This document shows positions 40,944 to 49,676 of a stretch of 64,000 nt of DNA, in pieces (position 1 is the first letter of the stretch; every line of letters begins with the position of its first letter). The notes beneath the pieces were generated by a model. It did no database searches and was not told where the DNA came from. It worked only from the letters and a program-made list of their open reading frames with translations. The position numbers were made by a program, and so were the translations under genes. Source of the DNA: an uncultured Bifidobacterium sp. (GTDB taxonomy: Bacteria; Actinomycetota; Actinomycetes; Actinomycetales; Bifidobacteriaceae). The DNA is taken from assembly GCF_959020145.1 (NCBI RefSeq), contig NZ_CAUEQY010000007.1, forward strand, positions 25,314-89,313, written 5' to 3'.

Positions 40944-43445
40944 ATGCGCTACGGTCATTTCGATGATGCCGCAAAGGAATACGTGATTGAAACCCCGGCG
41001 ACCCCCCTGCCGTGGATCAACTACCTTGGCAACAAGGACTTCTTCTCGCTGATTTCCAACACCGGCGGCGGCTACAGCTTCTACAAGGACGCCAAGCTAC
41101 GCCGCGTCACCCGCTACCGGTATAACAACGTGCCGGCAGACAACGGCTCCCGCTGCTATTACCTGAGCCTGATGGACTCCGATTCCGCCGATGCCAAGCC
41201 GGTCGAAACCTGGTCGCCGACCTTCCTTCCGTGCAAGACCCCGCTTGATTCCTACAAGTGCCGTCAAGGCATCGGCTACACCGTGTTCGAAGCTTCCAAG
41301 CGAGGCATCGAATCCAAGCTCACCGCCTTCGTGCCGCTGCACACCAATGCGGAAATCAATCGGCTCGACGTGACGAACACCACCGACGAGCCGGCCGTCA
41401 TCGACGTGACCGGCTCCGTGGAATGGTGCCTGTGGAATGCCGTGGACGACTCGTCCAACTTCCAGCGCAACCTGTCCACCGGCGAGGTGGAGATCGAACG
41501 CGAAACCGATGCCACGCTGCTGTACCACAAGACCGAATTCAAGGAGCGCCGCAACCATTACGCGTTCTACGGCGTCAACGCGCCCGTCGTCGGTTTCGAC
41601 ACCAGCCGCGACGAGTTCCTCGGCCAGTTCAACGGCTGGGACACCCCGCAGGTCATCGCCGAAGGCAAGGCTCACGATTCCGTGGCGCACGGCTGGTTCC
41701 CGATCGCCGCCAACCGCGTGCGTCTGGAACTCCAGCCGGGCGAAACCGCATCGCTCGTGTTCATGCTGGGCTATATCGAAGTGGCCAAGGACCAGAAATG
41801 GGAGGATCCGAACGATCCGGCCAAGGTCGGCATCATAAACAAGAAGCCGGCCCATGAGCTGTTCCGCCGTTTCGCCACCGTCGAACAGGTCGAAGCCGCC
41901 TTGAAGGAGCTCAACTCCTACTGGTCCGAACTGCTGACCACCTACAGCGTCGATTCCGGCGACGAAAAGCTCGACCGTATGGTCAACATCTGGCACCAGT
42001 ACCAGTGCATGGTCACGTTCAATATGTCCCGTTCCGCCTCCTACTACGAGTCGGGCATGGGACGCGGCATGGGCTTCCGCGATTCCAACCAGGACCTGCT
42101 TGGCTTCGTGCATCTCATTCCGGAACGCGCACGCGAGCGCATCATCGACATCGCCTCCACCCAAATGGAGGACGGTTCCGCATGGCACCAGTACCAGCCG
42201 CTCACCAAGAAGGGCAATGCGGACATCGGTGGCGGCTTCAATGATGATCCGCTGTGGCTCGTGGCCGGCGTGTACGCGTATCTCGCCGAAACCGGCGACG
42301 TGAGCATTCTGACCGAACCGGTGCCGTTCAACAACGTCGAGGGCTCCGAACAGCCGCTACTTGAGCACTTGCGCCGTTCAGTGAACTTCACCATTACGCA
42401 TAAGGGCCCCCATGGCATTCCGCTCATCGGCCGCGCCGACTGGAATGATTGTCTGAACCTCAACTGTTTCTCCGATACTCCGGGCGAAAGCTTCCAGACC
42501 GTGGAGAACAACGACACCGGCGTCGCCGAATCCGTGTTCATCGGCGGCATGTTCGTGCTGTACGGCAGCCAATATGCCGACATCCTCGAGCATTATGGAC
42601 GTCTGGCCGGCATGTCCGACGCCGAAATCGCGTCCGAGGCGGCCAACGTGCGCGCCGAAATCGGCCAGGTTTCCAAGGCCGTCAAAACCGCCGGCTGGGA
42701 CGGCGAATGGTTCGTGCGCGCCTACGACGCCTACTCGCGCAAGGTCGGCACGCATGAGGACACCGAAGGCCAGATCTACATCGAACCGCAGGGCATGTGC
42801 GTGATGGCCGGCATCGGCCTCGATGACGGCAAGGCGCAGCAGGCGCTGAAGTCCGTCAAGGAACGCCTGACCTGCGATTGGGGCACCGCCATCCTCGCAC
42901 CCGCCTACTCCACCTACCGCATCGAATTGGGCGAAATCTCCTCCTATCCGCGCGGATACAAGGAAAACGGCGGCATCTTCTGCCACAACAACCCGTGGAT
43001 CTCCATCGCCAACGCCATCGCCGGCAATGACGACGAGGCATTCGCCGTCTACCAGCGCAACTGCCCGGCGTATGTCGAGGACAAGTCCGACGTGCGCAAG
43101 GTGGAACCGTACGTCTACTGCCAGATGGTGGCCGGTCCCGAGGCAGCGACCCCGGGCGAGGGCAAGAACTCCTGGCTGACCGGCACCGCCGCGTGGACGT
43201 TCGTGGACGTGTCGCAGTATCTGCTGGGCGTGCGACCGACGCTCGACGGCCTGGCCATCGAACCGCATCTGCCGGAACGGTTCGACCAGCTGACCGTGAC
43301 GCGCGTGTTCCGCGGCGTGACCTACCGCATCGCCATGAAGCGCACCGGCGAGCGCACGGTGAGCGTCGACGGAGCGAAGATTGGCGGTAATGTGGTTCCC
43401 GCTTTGAGCGATGCCAAATCCGTCGATGTCGAGGTCACGTTCTGA
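40944..43445 (+). CDS. GH94 glycoside phosphorylase (cellobiose-phosphorylase type)
   Basis: Cytosolic phosphorylase (833 aa, no signal peptide) that splits a beta-linked disaccharide with phosphate, saving one ATP per sugar. The N-terminal beta-sandwich begins MRYGHFDD...YVIETPATPLPWINYLGN, very like cellobiose phosphorylases. The (alpha/alpha)6 catalytic barrel carries the general-acid Asp in GRADWNDCLNL (about residue 499), and QMEDGSAWHQYQPLTKKGN precedes it. Length matches cellobiose phosphorylase (about 810-830) rather than cellodextrin phosphorylase (about 980). Other GH94 activities (chitobiose, cellobionate) cannot be excluded. Ribosome site GAAAGGA. A perfect AT-rich operator lies upstream. 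Confidence 0.9.
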   Translation: MRYGHFDDAAKEYVIETPATPLPWINYLGNKDFFSLISNTGGGYSFYKDAKLRRVTRYRYNNVPADNGSRCYYLSLMDSDSADAKPVETWSPTFLPCKTPLDSYKCRQGIGYTVFEASKRGIESKLTAFVPLHTNAEINRLDVTNTTDEPAVIDVTGSVEWCLWNAVDDSSNFQRNLSTGEVEIERETDATLLYHKTEFKERRNHYAFYGVNAPVVGFDTSRDEFLGQFNGWDTPQVIAEGKAHDSVAHGWFPIAANRVRLELQPGETASLVFMLGYIEVAKDQKWEDPNDPAKVGIINKKPAHELFRRFATVEQVEAALKELNSYWSELLTTYSVDSGDEKLDRMVNIWHQYQCMVTFNMSRSASYYESGMGRGMGFRDSNQDLLGFVHLIPERARERIIDIASTQMEDGSAWHQYQPLTKKGNADIGGGFNDDPLWLVAGVYAYLAETGDVSILTEPVPFNNVEGSEQPLLEHLRRSVNFTITHKGPHGIPLIGRADWNDCLNLNCFSDTPGESFQTVENNDTGVAESVFIGGMFVLYGSQYADILEHYGRLAGMSDAEIASEAANVRAEIGQVSKAVKTAGWDGEWFVRAYDAYSRKVGTHEDTEGQIYIEPQGMCVMAGIGLDDGKAQQALKSVKERLTCDWGTAILAPAYSTYRIELGEISSYPRGYKENGGIFCHNNPWISIANAIAGNDDEAFAVYQRNCPAYVEDKSDVRKVEPYVYCQMVAGPEAATPGEGKNSWLTGTAAWTFVDVSQYLLGVRPTLDGLAIEPHLPERFDQLTVTRVFRGVTYRIAMKRTGERTVSVDGAKIGGNVVPALSDAKSVDVEVTF

Positions 43446-43638
43446 TGTGAGCATCAGAACGTGCTCACAAACGGGGCGGGCCTACACTCTCCTCAACATG
43501 AACATGGATTGCCGGAGCATCTTGCATATAGGTTGTTCCGGCGATCCTCCATCGGTTTCCTGCAACCTTGTGGAAGGCAGGAACCGATCAGAACAGTGCG
43601 AATCCGTGTGCCGCATAGAAGGCCGCATGGATTCGCAC
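43437..43638 (+). other. three successive hairpins after the GH94 gene
   Basis: The 217-bp gap before the esterase gene carries three stems. The first is ACGTTCTGATG/CATCAGAACGT (43437-43462), which includes the GH94 stop codon. The second is ATCGGTTTCCTGC/GCAGGAACCGAT with one bulge (43551-43588). The third is GTGCGAATCC/GGATTCGCAC (43596-43638). None has a long U-run. They may terminate GH94 transcription or form a structured leader for the esterase gene. Confidence 0.5.
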
Positions 43639-43662
43639 ACACAATCCGTCTAAGGTAGCGAT

Positions 43663-44481
43663 ATGCAGTATTGTGAAGACATCATCACCGGCATCGATGG
43701 CAGTGAGGCCACGTTCGTCCGGTACGTTCTCGACAACAGCGAGGAGATCGATCCCAAACGTCAACGCCCCAGCGTTCTGGTGATTCCGGGCGGCGGCTAT
43801 GCCATGACCTCCGACCGCGAGGCCGAACCGATCGCCATGCAGTTCCTCGCGGCCGGATGCAACGCGTTTGTGCTGCGCTATTCCGTCGCGCCATCCGTCT
43901 TCCCCACGGCTTTGCTGGAAGCCGCGGAAGCAGTGCAGCGCATACGCGCGCATGCGGACGACTGGCATTGCGACCCCAGTAAGATCGCGGTAATCGGATT
44001 TTCCGCAGGCGGTCATCTTGCGGCCAATCTTGCGACCACGGCGGGTGACGACACCATGCGGGCACATGGCTATGACCCTGACGCGGTGCGCCCGAACGCA
44101 TTGATGCTCGGCTACCCGGTGATCACTTCAGGCCCGCTCGCGCATCGTGGCAGCTTCGACTGTCTGCTTGGCGACAACAGCGATAATCAGGTGGCGTTGG
44201 ACGCGGTGTCCATCGAACGGCATATCGACGCGAAGACGCCGCCCGTATTCGTATGGCATACCATCACCGACGATTGCGTACCGGTCGAGAACACGCTGAT
44301 GTTGGTCGATGCCTGCAAGAAGGCCGGCGTGCCGGTCGAGGCGCATCTGTTCCCCCAAGGCGGGCATGGTCTGGCGCTTGGCACTGCGGAAACGGCGTGG
44401 CAGGGGGTTAATGGCATCGAGCCATGCGTCCAGCAATGGCCGGTGTTGGCCAACGCGTGGCTACGGCGACTCTTCGCCTAG
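43663..44481 (+). CDS. alpha/beta-hydrolase, carbohydrate acetyl-esterase-like
   Basis: 272-aa cytosolic serine hydrolase. The oxyanion-hole motif is LVIPGGGYAM, the nucleophile is in GFSAGGH (Ser about 113), the acid in TDDCVPVENT (Asp about 204) and the His in PQGGHGLALG (about 234). The GGGYAM opening and fold order match BD-FAE/xylan-acetyl-esterase-type enzymes, so removal of acetyl groups from imported oligosaccharides is likely, but other small esters are possible. No strong ribosome site is visible. Same strand as GH94 and the TetR gene. Confidence 0.82.
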   Translation: MQYCEDIITGIDGSEATFVRYVLDNSEEIDPKRQRPSVLVIPGGGYAMTSDREAEPIAMQFLAAGCNAFVLRYSVAPSVFPTALLEAAEAVQRIRAHADDWHCDPSKIAVIGFSAGGHLAANLATTAGDDTMRAHGYDPDAVRPNALMLGYPVITSGPLAHRGSFDCLLGDNSDNQVALDAVSIERHIDAKTPPVFVWHTITDDCVPVENTLMLVDACKKAGVPVEAHLFPQGGHGLALGTAETAWQGVNGIEPCVQQWPVLANAWLRRLFA

Positions 44482-44552
44482 AGGCCAGAGGGCGTAATAG
44501 TATTGGATGGTTTTATGAGGGACACGATGAGCAGGGGTGTAAGGAGCTGGCT

Positions 44553-45356
44553 ATGAGCGTCGCGGCATGGGATGGATTCCTGAATGACCAGAGCAACTGG
44601 CCGGCCGCCTCACGCATCGGCAACGCTACGGGGGCCACTACCGCCAGGGACACGCTGGGCGACAAGACCTTCGTCAAACGCAAGCGTATGAGTCAGGAGG
44701 AACGCCACCTGCAAATCCTGCAGGCCGCCGTCAAAATCATCGCCACCAAGGGGTTCTGGGGCATGTCGTTGCAGAACATCTCCGACGAGCTGGGCATCAC
44801 CGAGGCGGCGTTGTACCATTACATCTCCTCGAAGGACGATCTGCTCAACATGGTGCTGTCGGAATGCTACGACACCATCGATGCCGACGAATACAACGCG
44901 GTGACGGCCGCCATCGTCGACGCCGACGGGCACCGCGTCTACTACTACCCGCGCTATTGCCTGAACATCGTGCTGTACAATCTGCAGCGCCCCGAGCTCG
45001 TGCAGCTGTATTCGGTGCTGAACGGCGAGGCGCTGAACCCCTCGCACCCGGCCCACGATTTCTTCATCGGCCGCCATTTGCGCCAATGGGAGATGATTTG
45101 CTCGATGAACTGGCTGCTGCCGCCGGACGTGGACGAGGAACGGTTCTACGACCTGTACACCCTGGCGATGAGCGCCATGGACGGTCTGCAGTACCGTTGG
45201 CTGGGTGACAATTCGATGAATCTGCTGGAGCAATGGATGAGCATCTCCGACATCATCTTCCCCGATAGCGAATGGCAGGGCTTCCGCGACCCCTCGGAGC
45301 ACGACCCGAAGAACGAATCCTGCCTGCTGCCGCTTACCTTGTCGGCACGGCAGTAG
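44553..45356 (+). CDS. TetR-family transcriptional regulator
   Basis: 267-aa repressor-like protein. A 40-residue N-terminal arm (SVAAWDGFLNDQSNWPAASR) precedes the TetR helix-turn-helix (about 45-90: ILQAAVKIIATKGF, SLQNISDELGITEAALYHYI). The C-terminal ligand domain is aromatic-rich (QWEMICSMNWLLPP). The ATG at 44553 is set by AAGGAGCTGG. A longer frame from 44424 overlaps the esterase gene. It is downstream of GH94 and the esterase on the same strand and may bind the AT-rich palindromes, though this is only a guess from position. Confidence 0.85.
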   Translation: MSVAAWDGFLNDQSNWPAASRIGNATGATTARDTLGDKTFVKRKRMSQEERHLQILQAAVKIIATKGFWGMSLQNISDELGITEAALYHYISSKDDLLNMVLSECYDTIDADEYNAVTAAIVDADGHRVYYYPRYCLNIVLYNLQRPELVQLYSVLNGEALNPSHPAHDFFIGRHLRQWEMICSMNWLLPPDVDEERFYDLYTLAMSAMDGLQYRWLGDNSMNLLEQWMSISDIIFPDSEWQGFRDPSEHDPKNESCLLPLTLSARQ

Positions 45357-45433
45357 CTCTGACCCCGAAGATCAGCAGAGCATTACAGCGGAAGATCGAT
45401 ATCGACCGCCCACCGCTCTTGTGCATATTCGCC

Positions 45434-45474
45434 ATCGGCGGGGCCGTTCACGGGAAGCGGACCCGCCGATTTTC
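45434..45474. terminator. terminator between TetR and ROK genes
   Basis: ATCGGCGGG and CCCGCCGAT form a perfect nine-bp stem with a 19-base loop, followed by TTTTCGT on the plus strand. It separates two convergent genes. Confidence 0.75.
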
Positions 45475-45493
45475 GTATCGGAAGCATCCGCGA

Positions 45494-46405
45494 CTAGCGG
45501 ATCGGCACCTTCTCCATGCCTTCGACCTCGGTTTCGAAGGCGTAGTAGGCTCCGATCAGACCGGCGTTGTTGGTGTGCCGGCAGCGCTTGACAACCGTGT
45601 GGAAATCGCTCCACTGCGGGATCTTGTCGAGCGCCGCATTGACCAGCGGCAGCAATTGCTGTTCACGGCAGATGCCACCGCCCAGCAGCACGCATTCGGG
45701 GTCGGCCACGGCGACGATGTTGAAAATGCCGATGGCAAGATAGTCGATCCACCGGTCCACGATCTTGCGCACACGCGGCTCATCGAGACGATGGAACAGG
45801 GTGGCCGGCACGATGGAGCCTGTCGGCACGTCGAATTCCTTGGCGTACTCCTCCGCCAGCACGATGGTCGACAGGTAATCCTGCATGGTGTGGAATCCAC
45901 CGGTCTCATAGTTCGGGATCATCATGCCCAGCTCGCCTGCACGCCAATCCTTGCCTCGGCGGATCCTGCCGTCCAGGAACAACGCACCGCCCACACCGCT
46001 GTCGATGGTGATCAGCGCAAAATCGTCGAGTTTGACGGCGTTGCCGCTCAGCTTCTCCGCCATTGCCGCGCAGTTGGCGTCGTTCTCCATCCATGTGGGG
46101 ATCGGGTCGTCAAGATAGCCCTGCAGTTTTCTGCCGATTTCATGGCCGTACAGTATGCTTAGCGCGCCGGCGGTAACGGCGACCTGCTTCTCCGTGTCGA
46201 TGAAGCCGGGCACGCTTATGGCGATGCCGTCAAGAGGGGCACGCTGCTTGGAAACAATATGCGCGAGCGCCTGGTAGAAGGGCTCCTCGCCGTCGACCGG
46301 AGTCGCGATAGTACCCGGAATGCCCATGCGCCCGTCCTCGAACACCACGTATCGGGTGAAGAACGTTCCGATTTCGAACGCAAGGATGCGCTTCTTTGCA
46401 GTCAT
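45494..46405 (-). CDS. ROK-family sugar kinase lacking the zinc motif
   Basis: 303-aa ROK protein without helix-turn-helix, hence a kinase rather than repressor. The phosphate-binding start is LAFEIGTFFTRYVVF, the catalytic Asp lies in MENDANCAAMAEK, and SGVGGALFLDGRI and CVLLGGGICREQQL follow. ROK kinases normally have GELGH plus a CxCGxxGC zinc site; here the first reads GELGM and the cysteines are absent. Activity may be altered or zinc-independent; a sensor role is possible. Start at 46405 rather than 46489, which would run through the promoter. Confidence 0.8.
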   Translation of the reverse strand: MTAKKRILAFEIGTFFTRYVVFEDGRMGIPGTIATPVDGEEPFYQALAHIVSKQRAPLDGIAISVPGFIDTEKQVAVTAGALSILYGHEIGRKLQGYLDDPIPTWMENDANCAAMAEKLSGNAVKLDDFALITIDSGVGGALFLDGRIRRGKDWRAGELGMMIPNYETGGFHTMQDYLSTIVLAEEYAKEFDVPTGSIVPATLFHRLDEPRVRKIVDRWIDYLAIGIFNIVAVADPECVLLGGGICREQQLLPLVNAALDKIPQWSDFHTVVKRCRHTNNAGLIGAYYAFETEVEGMEKVPIR

Positions 46406-46739
46406 ATCGTTATCTAACCCATCTTTAATAAAAATCCTGCCTTGGTACAGTATAGCGTTCCCGCCCATACTTAAGCGCTTCCGCCCCATCCCCCGATACG
46501 CTCAGCCAACACCCCTTTGCGTACCACCAATGCAATGGCGGAATCGAAGTGCGTCATAGCATATTCGTCTGCCATTGTGCAACATATGCCATAACAACTT
46601 GTCAATATTTATCGATACGGTTGCCTATTGGAGGCTCTTGCAATACACGCTTTTATGACTCCCGCCGCTTACGGCGGGCAGCCCCCTAGATGCCCCCATC
46701 AATGACGTTTTCCACGTCGCGCGAAGACAGGAGAAATAG
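46406..46739. promoter_or_regulatory. 334-bp divergent control region
   Basis: Gap between the ROK-kinase and surface-protein start codons. TATACT (46449-46454, minus strand) is a likely kinase -10. AAGCGCTT (46473-46480), a perfect palindrome and classic LacI/cre-type operator core, lies where the -35 should be, so LacI-family control is likely. On the plus strand a CCCGCCG/CGGCGGG hairpin (46661-46678) sits in the surface-protein leader. No other gene is seen. Confidence 0.5.
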
Positions 46740-49508
46740 ATGAGAAACAAGGCAATCGCATGCCTTGGCGCAATCGTCGCTTGCGCAACGGCTCTCGCCG
46801 GAATCCCGGCCACCGCCATGGCGGACGACTCCGCCGGCCTGACTCCCCAATACACCTACAATTCCCAGAACGATAACGGCATGACCTTCGAAAAGGTCAG
46901 CCACGCCGATCAGGGCCTGAGCCAGGCCGATGGCGTGGTCGATTACACCGGCGACGGCACCATCGCCCCCTATACCGCCGGCCTGAGCACCACCGGCAAC
47001 GGCGACCGCGGCCAGTCCTACAGCTATGCGGCAGCATCCTCCGGCGACTGGGTCTACATCGGCACCATGTACGGCGGCCTCGGCGTGCAGGCCATTCTGA
47101 ACCGCGATATGACAAGCCTCGGCCTGACCTCCAAGCAGGCCACCGCACTCATCCAGACCATGTACGCGGGCAACATGTACCTTGGCGAACCCGACGGCAA
47201 GAGCGCCGGCGGCATGCTGTTCAAGTTCAATGTGAAGACCGGCAAGACCAAGATCCTCATGTCCAAGAGCACCGGCATCGACGGAGGCAAGGGCGTGATC
47301 CCGACCTTCCGCAGCGCCTTCAAGATGAACGGCAAGCTGTACTTCGAGGGCATGGTCATGGACACCAACAACAAGGATCTCACCCAGCAGGAGATCCAGA
47401 CCGCCATGGCCTATCAAAACGGATTCCCGTGCATCTACGAAGTCGACCCGGCCAACAACGACAAGCTCACCAAGGTGTATGACAGCGTCGACGTGGATGG
47501 CTTCCGTTCCCTGGTCAAGGGCAACGTGTTCACCTCCACCCGTGCCATCGGCTCCTTCGGCAATACGCTGATCGCCGGCGACCTCAAGCCGACCGCGGAC
47601 GGCAAGGGCAAGGCGCTGCTTGTGGCATCCAAGACCCCGTCCGATCCGAACTCCTACAAAGTGATCGCCGACATGGCGAGCTTCGACAACCTGCCCGCCA
47701 TCCACCGACAGGATGTCAACGGCGGCGGCGGTATCTATCAGGTGCAGGAGTTCAACGGCAAGCTGTACGTCGTGGTCTGCACCGGCGACACCAGCACCCT
47801 GAACGAAGAGACCGGAACCATGCGCTCCTTCGCCATTTACGTGGGCGAGAACAAGGGCGATTCCACCAACAAGGCCGATTGGACCTGGCGTCCGCTCGTA
47901 GGCGACACCGCCAAGGGCGCCAAGTACTACTACGGTCTTGACAAAAGCCGTGTGAGCGCCGGCGCCTGCACCCTGCAGGTCTACGGCGACCACTTGTACA
48001 TCGGCGACTACAACGACGTGTCCAGCGCACTGCAGGGCTTCGTCACCAAAAGCAACTTCGTAACCCAAGCCACCAACCTCGAACAGTCCGTCAACCTATA
48101 CCGCATGGACAAGAACGAGAACGTCGAGATGCTCGTGGGAGACAAGAACGACACCTTCCCGAAGGGCGGTTCCACCGGTCTGGGCAGCGGCTACGACAAC
48201 CACATGAACCAATACACCTGGCAGACCACCGTTCACGAGGGCAAGATGTACCTGTCCACCATGAACACCACCACCTTGCTGGAACCGATCGCACAGTTCA
48301 CCAACGGTGACATTCTCAACATGAACGAGAAGGATTGGAACAACACCGTCCACTACCTGCGCGTGTTCCTGCGCCTGCTGTGGGGCATGGGCCCGACCGA
48401 CCCGGCTTCCGCCATCGCCACGCAGAGCAACGATCAGAACGCCAAGGTGACCACCCAGACCATGCCGTCCACCGACAATCCGGAGGCGCTGGTCGACTGG
48501 GCCCGCATCCAGGCCGGCAAGGACGCCTCCGCCGCGCAGCCGCAGACCACCGACGCCAAGTCCGTCTCGTCCGCCAAGCCGATCAGCCTGACCGCCGCCC
48601 AGACCAAGGAACTGGTCGACGGCATCAAGGACGGCAGCATCGTTCCGGGCAGCCTGGCAGCCTCCGGCTCCTCCGATGAGGCCTCGCAGCTCTTCGACAT
48701 CAACAACGAGCTGGACAACCTCGGCTCCCAGCTGTCCGACAAGGGCTCCGCCGATTTCGCCAACAACTACGGCGAAGTCACGGACGCGTTCTTCAGCATC
48801 GCCGACATCATTCCCGACAAGTTCAAGGGCCTGTACGAGATGCTGGTCAAGCTGACCAGCAAGGCCAACCTCAAGGCCTACGCCAAGTCCCTGCCGTACC
48901 TGGCCAAGTCCAAGCGCGGCTTCAACCTGTTCGAGATCACCGACCGTTCCGCCGCGAATGAGGGCGTGACCGTCGGCACCGTTACCGACAATGGCTTCGG
49001 CGACCCGTTCAACCACGGTCTGCGCATCTTCTGCGACACCGACGACTACATGGTGGTCGGCACCGCGAACCCGTTCTACGGTACCCAGCTGTGGCGCGTG
49101 CGCAATACGCAGTACGCCGTGAACGTCTCCGCGACCGAAGGCGGCTCCGCCTCCGCGGATGTCGAGCGCGCGGCCAAGGGCAGCAAGGTCACGCTGACGG
49201 CCACCGCGAACAAGGGCTACCACTTCAAAGAGTGGAACGTGCTGAAGGGCAACGTCTCCATCGAGAACAACGCCTTCGAGATGCCTGACGGCAGCGTCTC
49301 CATCCAGGCTGTGTTCGAAAAGGACGCTGTTGAACCGACGACGCCAACGACCCCGGCAAAGCCTGCCACAGACACGAAGCCATCCACAACACCGACCGGT
49401 GTCACGTCCACCCCTTCGACCGGCTCCTCCGTGCTCGGCATGGCGGTCGCCGCGGCTGTGGCACTGATTGCAGGCGCCGCGATTCTGCTGAAGAAGAAGC
49501 AGGCGTGA
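46740..49508 (+). CDS. large secreted surface protein with C-terminal repeat domain and membrane anchor
   Basis: 922 residues. A signal peptide (1 to about 28, ending ATAMA) is followed by a large ectodomain (about 30-560) with recurring strands of one pattern (DWVYIGTMYG, GKLYVVVCTG, DHLYIGDYND, GKMYLSTMNT). This suggests a beta-propeller (inference). An alpha-helical stretch follows (about 590-740). Next comes a beta-repeat domain like InlB B-repeat/Bacterial_repeat modules (about 794-861, GSKVTLTATANKGYHFKEWN). A Pro/Thr spacer, TPSTG, a membrane helix and KKKQA end the protein, resembling an LPxTG sorting signal without Leu. Ribosome site AGGAG. Probably an adhesin or glycan-binding surface protein; the exact family is not recognised. 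Confidence 0.82.
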   Translation: MRNKAIACLGAIVACATALAGIPATAMADDSAGLTPQYTYNSQNDNGMTFEKVSHADQGLSQADGVVDYTGDGTIAPYTAGLSTTGNGDRGQSYSYAAASSGDWVYIGTMYGGLGVQAILNRDMTSLGLTSKQATALIQTMYAGNMYLGEPDGKSAGGMLFKFNVKTGKTKILMSKSTGIDGGKGVIPTFRSAFKMNGKLYFEGMVMDTNNKDLTQQEIQTAMAYQNGFPCIYEVDPANNDKLTKVYDSVDVDGFRSLVKGNVFTSTRAIGSFGNTLIAGDLKPTADGKGKALLVASKTPSDPNSYKVIADMASFDNLPAIHRQDVNGGGGIYQVQEFNGKLYVVVCTGDTSTLNEETGTMRSFAIYVGENKGDSTNKADWTWRPLVGDTAKGAKYYYGLDKSRVSAGACTLQVYGDHLYIGDYNDVSSALQGFVTKSNFVTQATNLEQSVNLYRMDKNENVEMLVGDKNDTFPKGGSTGLGSGYDNHMNQYTWQTTVHEGKMYLSTMNTTTLLEPIAQFTNGDILNMNEKDWNNTVHYLRVFLRLLWGMGPTDPASAIATQSNDQNAKVTTQTMPSTDNPEALVDWARIQAGKDASAAQPQTTDAKSVSSAKPISLTAAQTKELVDGIKDGSIVPGSLAASGSSDEASQLFDINNELDNLGSQLSDKGSADFANNYGEVTDAFFSIADIIPDKFKGLYEMLVKLTSKANLKAYAKSLPYLAKSKRGFNLFEITDRSAANEGVTVGTVTDNGFGDPFNHGLRIFCDTDDYMVVGTANPFYGTQLWRVRNTQYAVNVSATEGGSASADVERAAKGSKVTLTATANKGYHFKEWNVLKGNVSIENNAFEMPDGSVSIQAVFEKDAVEPTTPTTPAKPATDTKPSTTPTGVTSTPSTGSSVLGMAVAAAVALIAGAAILLKKKQA

Positions 49509-49576
49509 TGATGACCGGCGGTGTGATCGCAGCCACCCGATGAACGCGGAACGGCGCCATACCACCGGTTCCTGAC

Positions 49577-49615
49577 GAAGAAGGCCGATGTCCATCAAGG
49601 GCATCGGCCTTCTTC
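49577..49615. terminator. terminator after the surface-protein gene
   Basis: GAAGAAGGCCGATG and CATCGGCCTTCTTC form a perfect 14-bp stem with an 11-base loop, between the surface-protein gene and the convergent GH42 remnant. It can serve both strands. Confidence 0.85.
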
Positions 49616-49676
49616 ATATTCGGCTTCGTCGAGTGGAGTCGTTCCGCTCCGTCTAACGTGGTCTACAGCATTGCGA

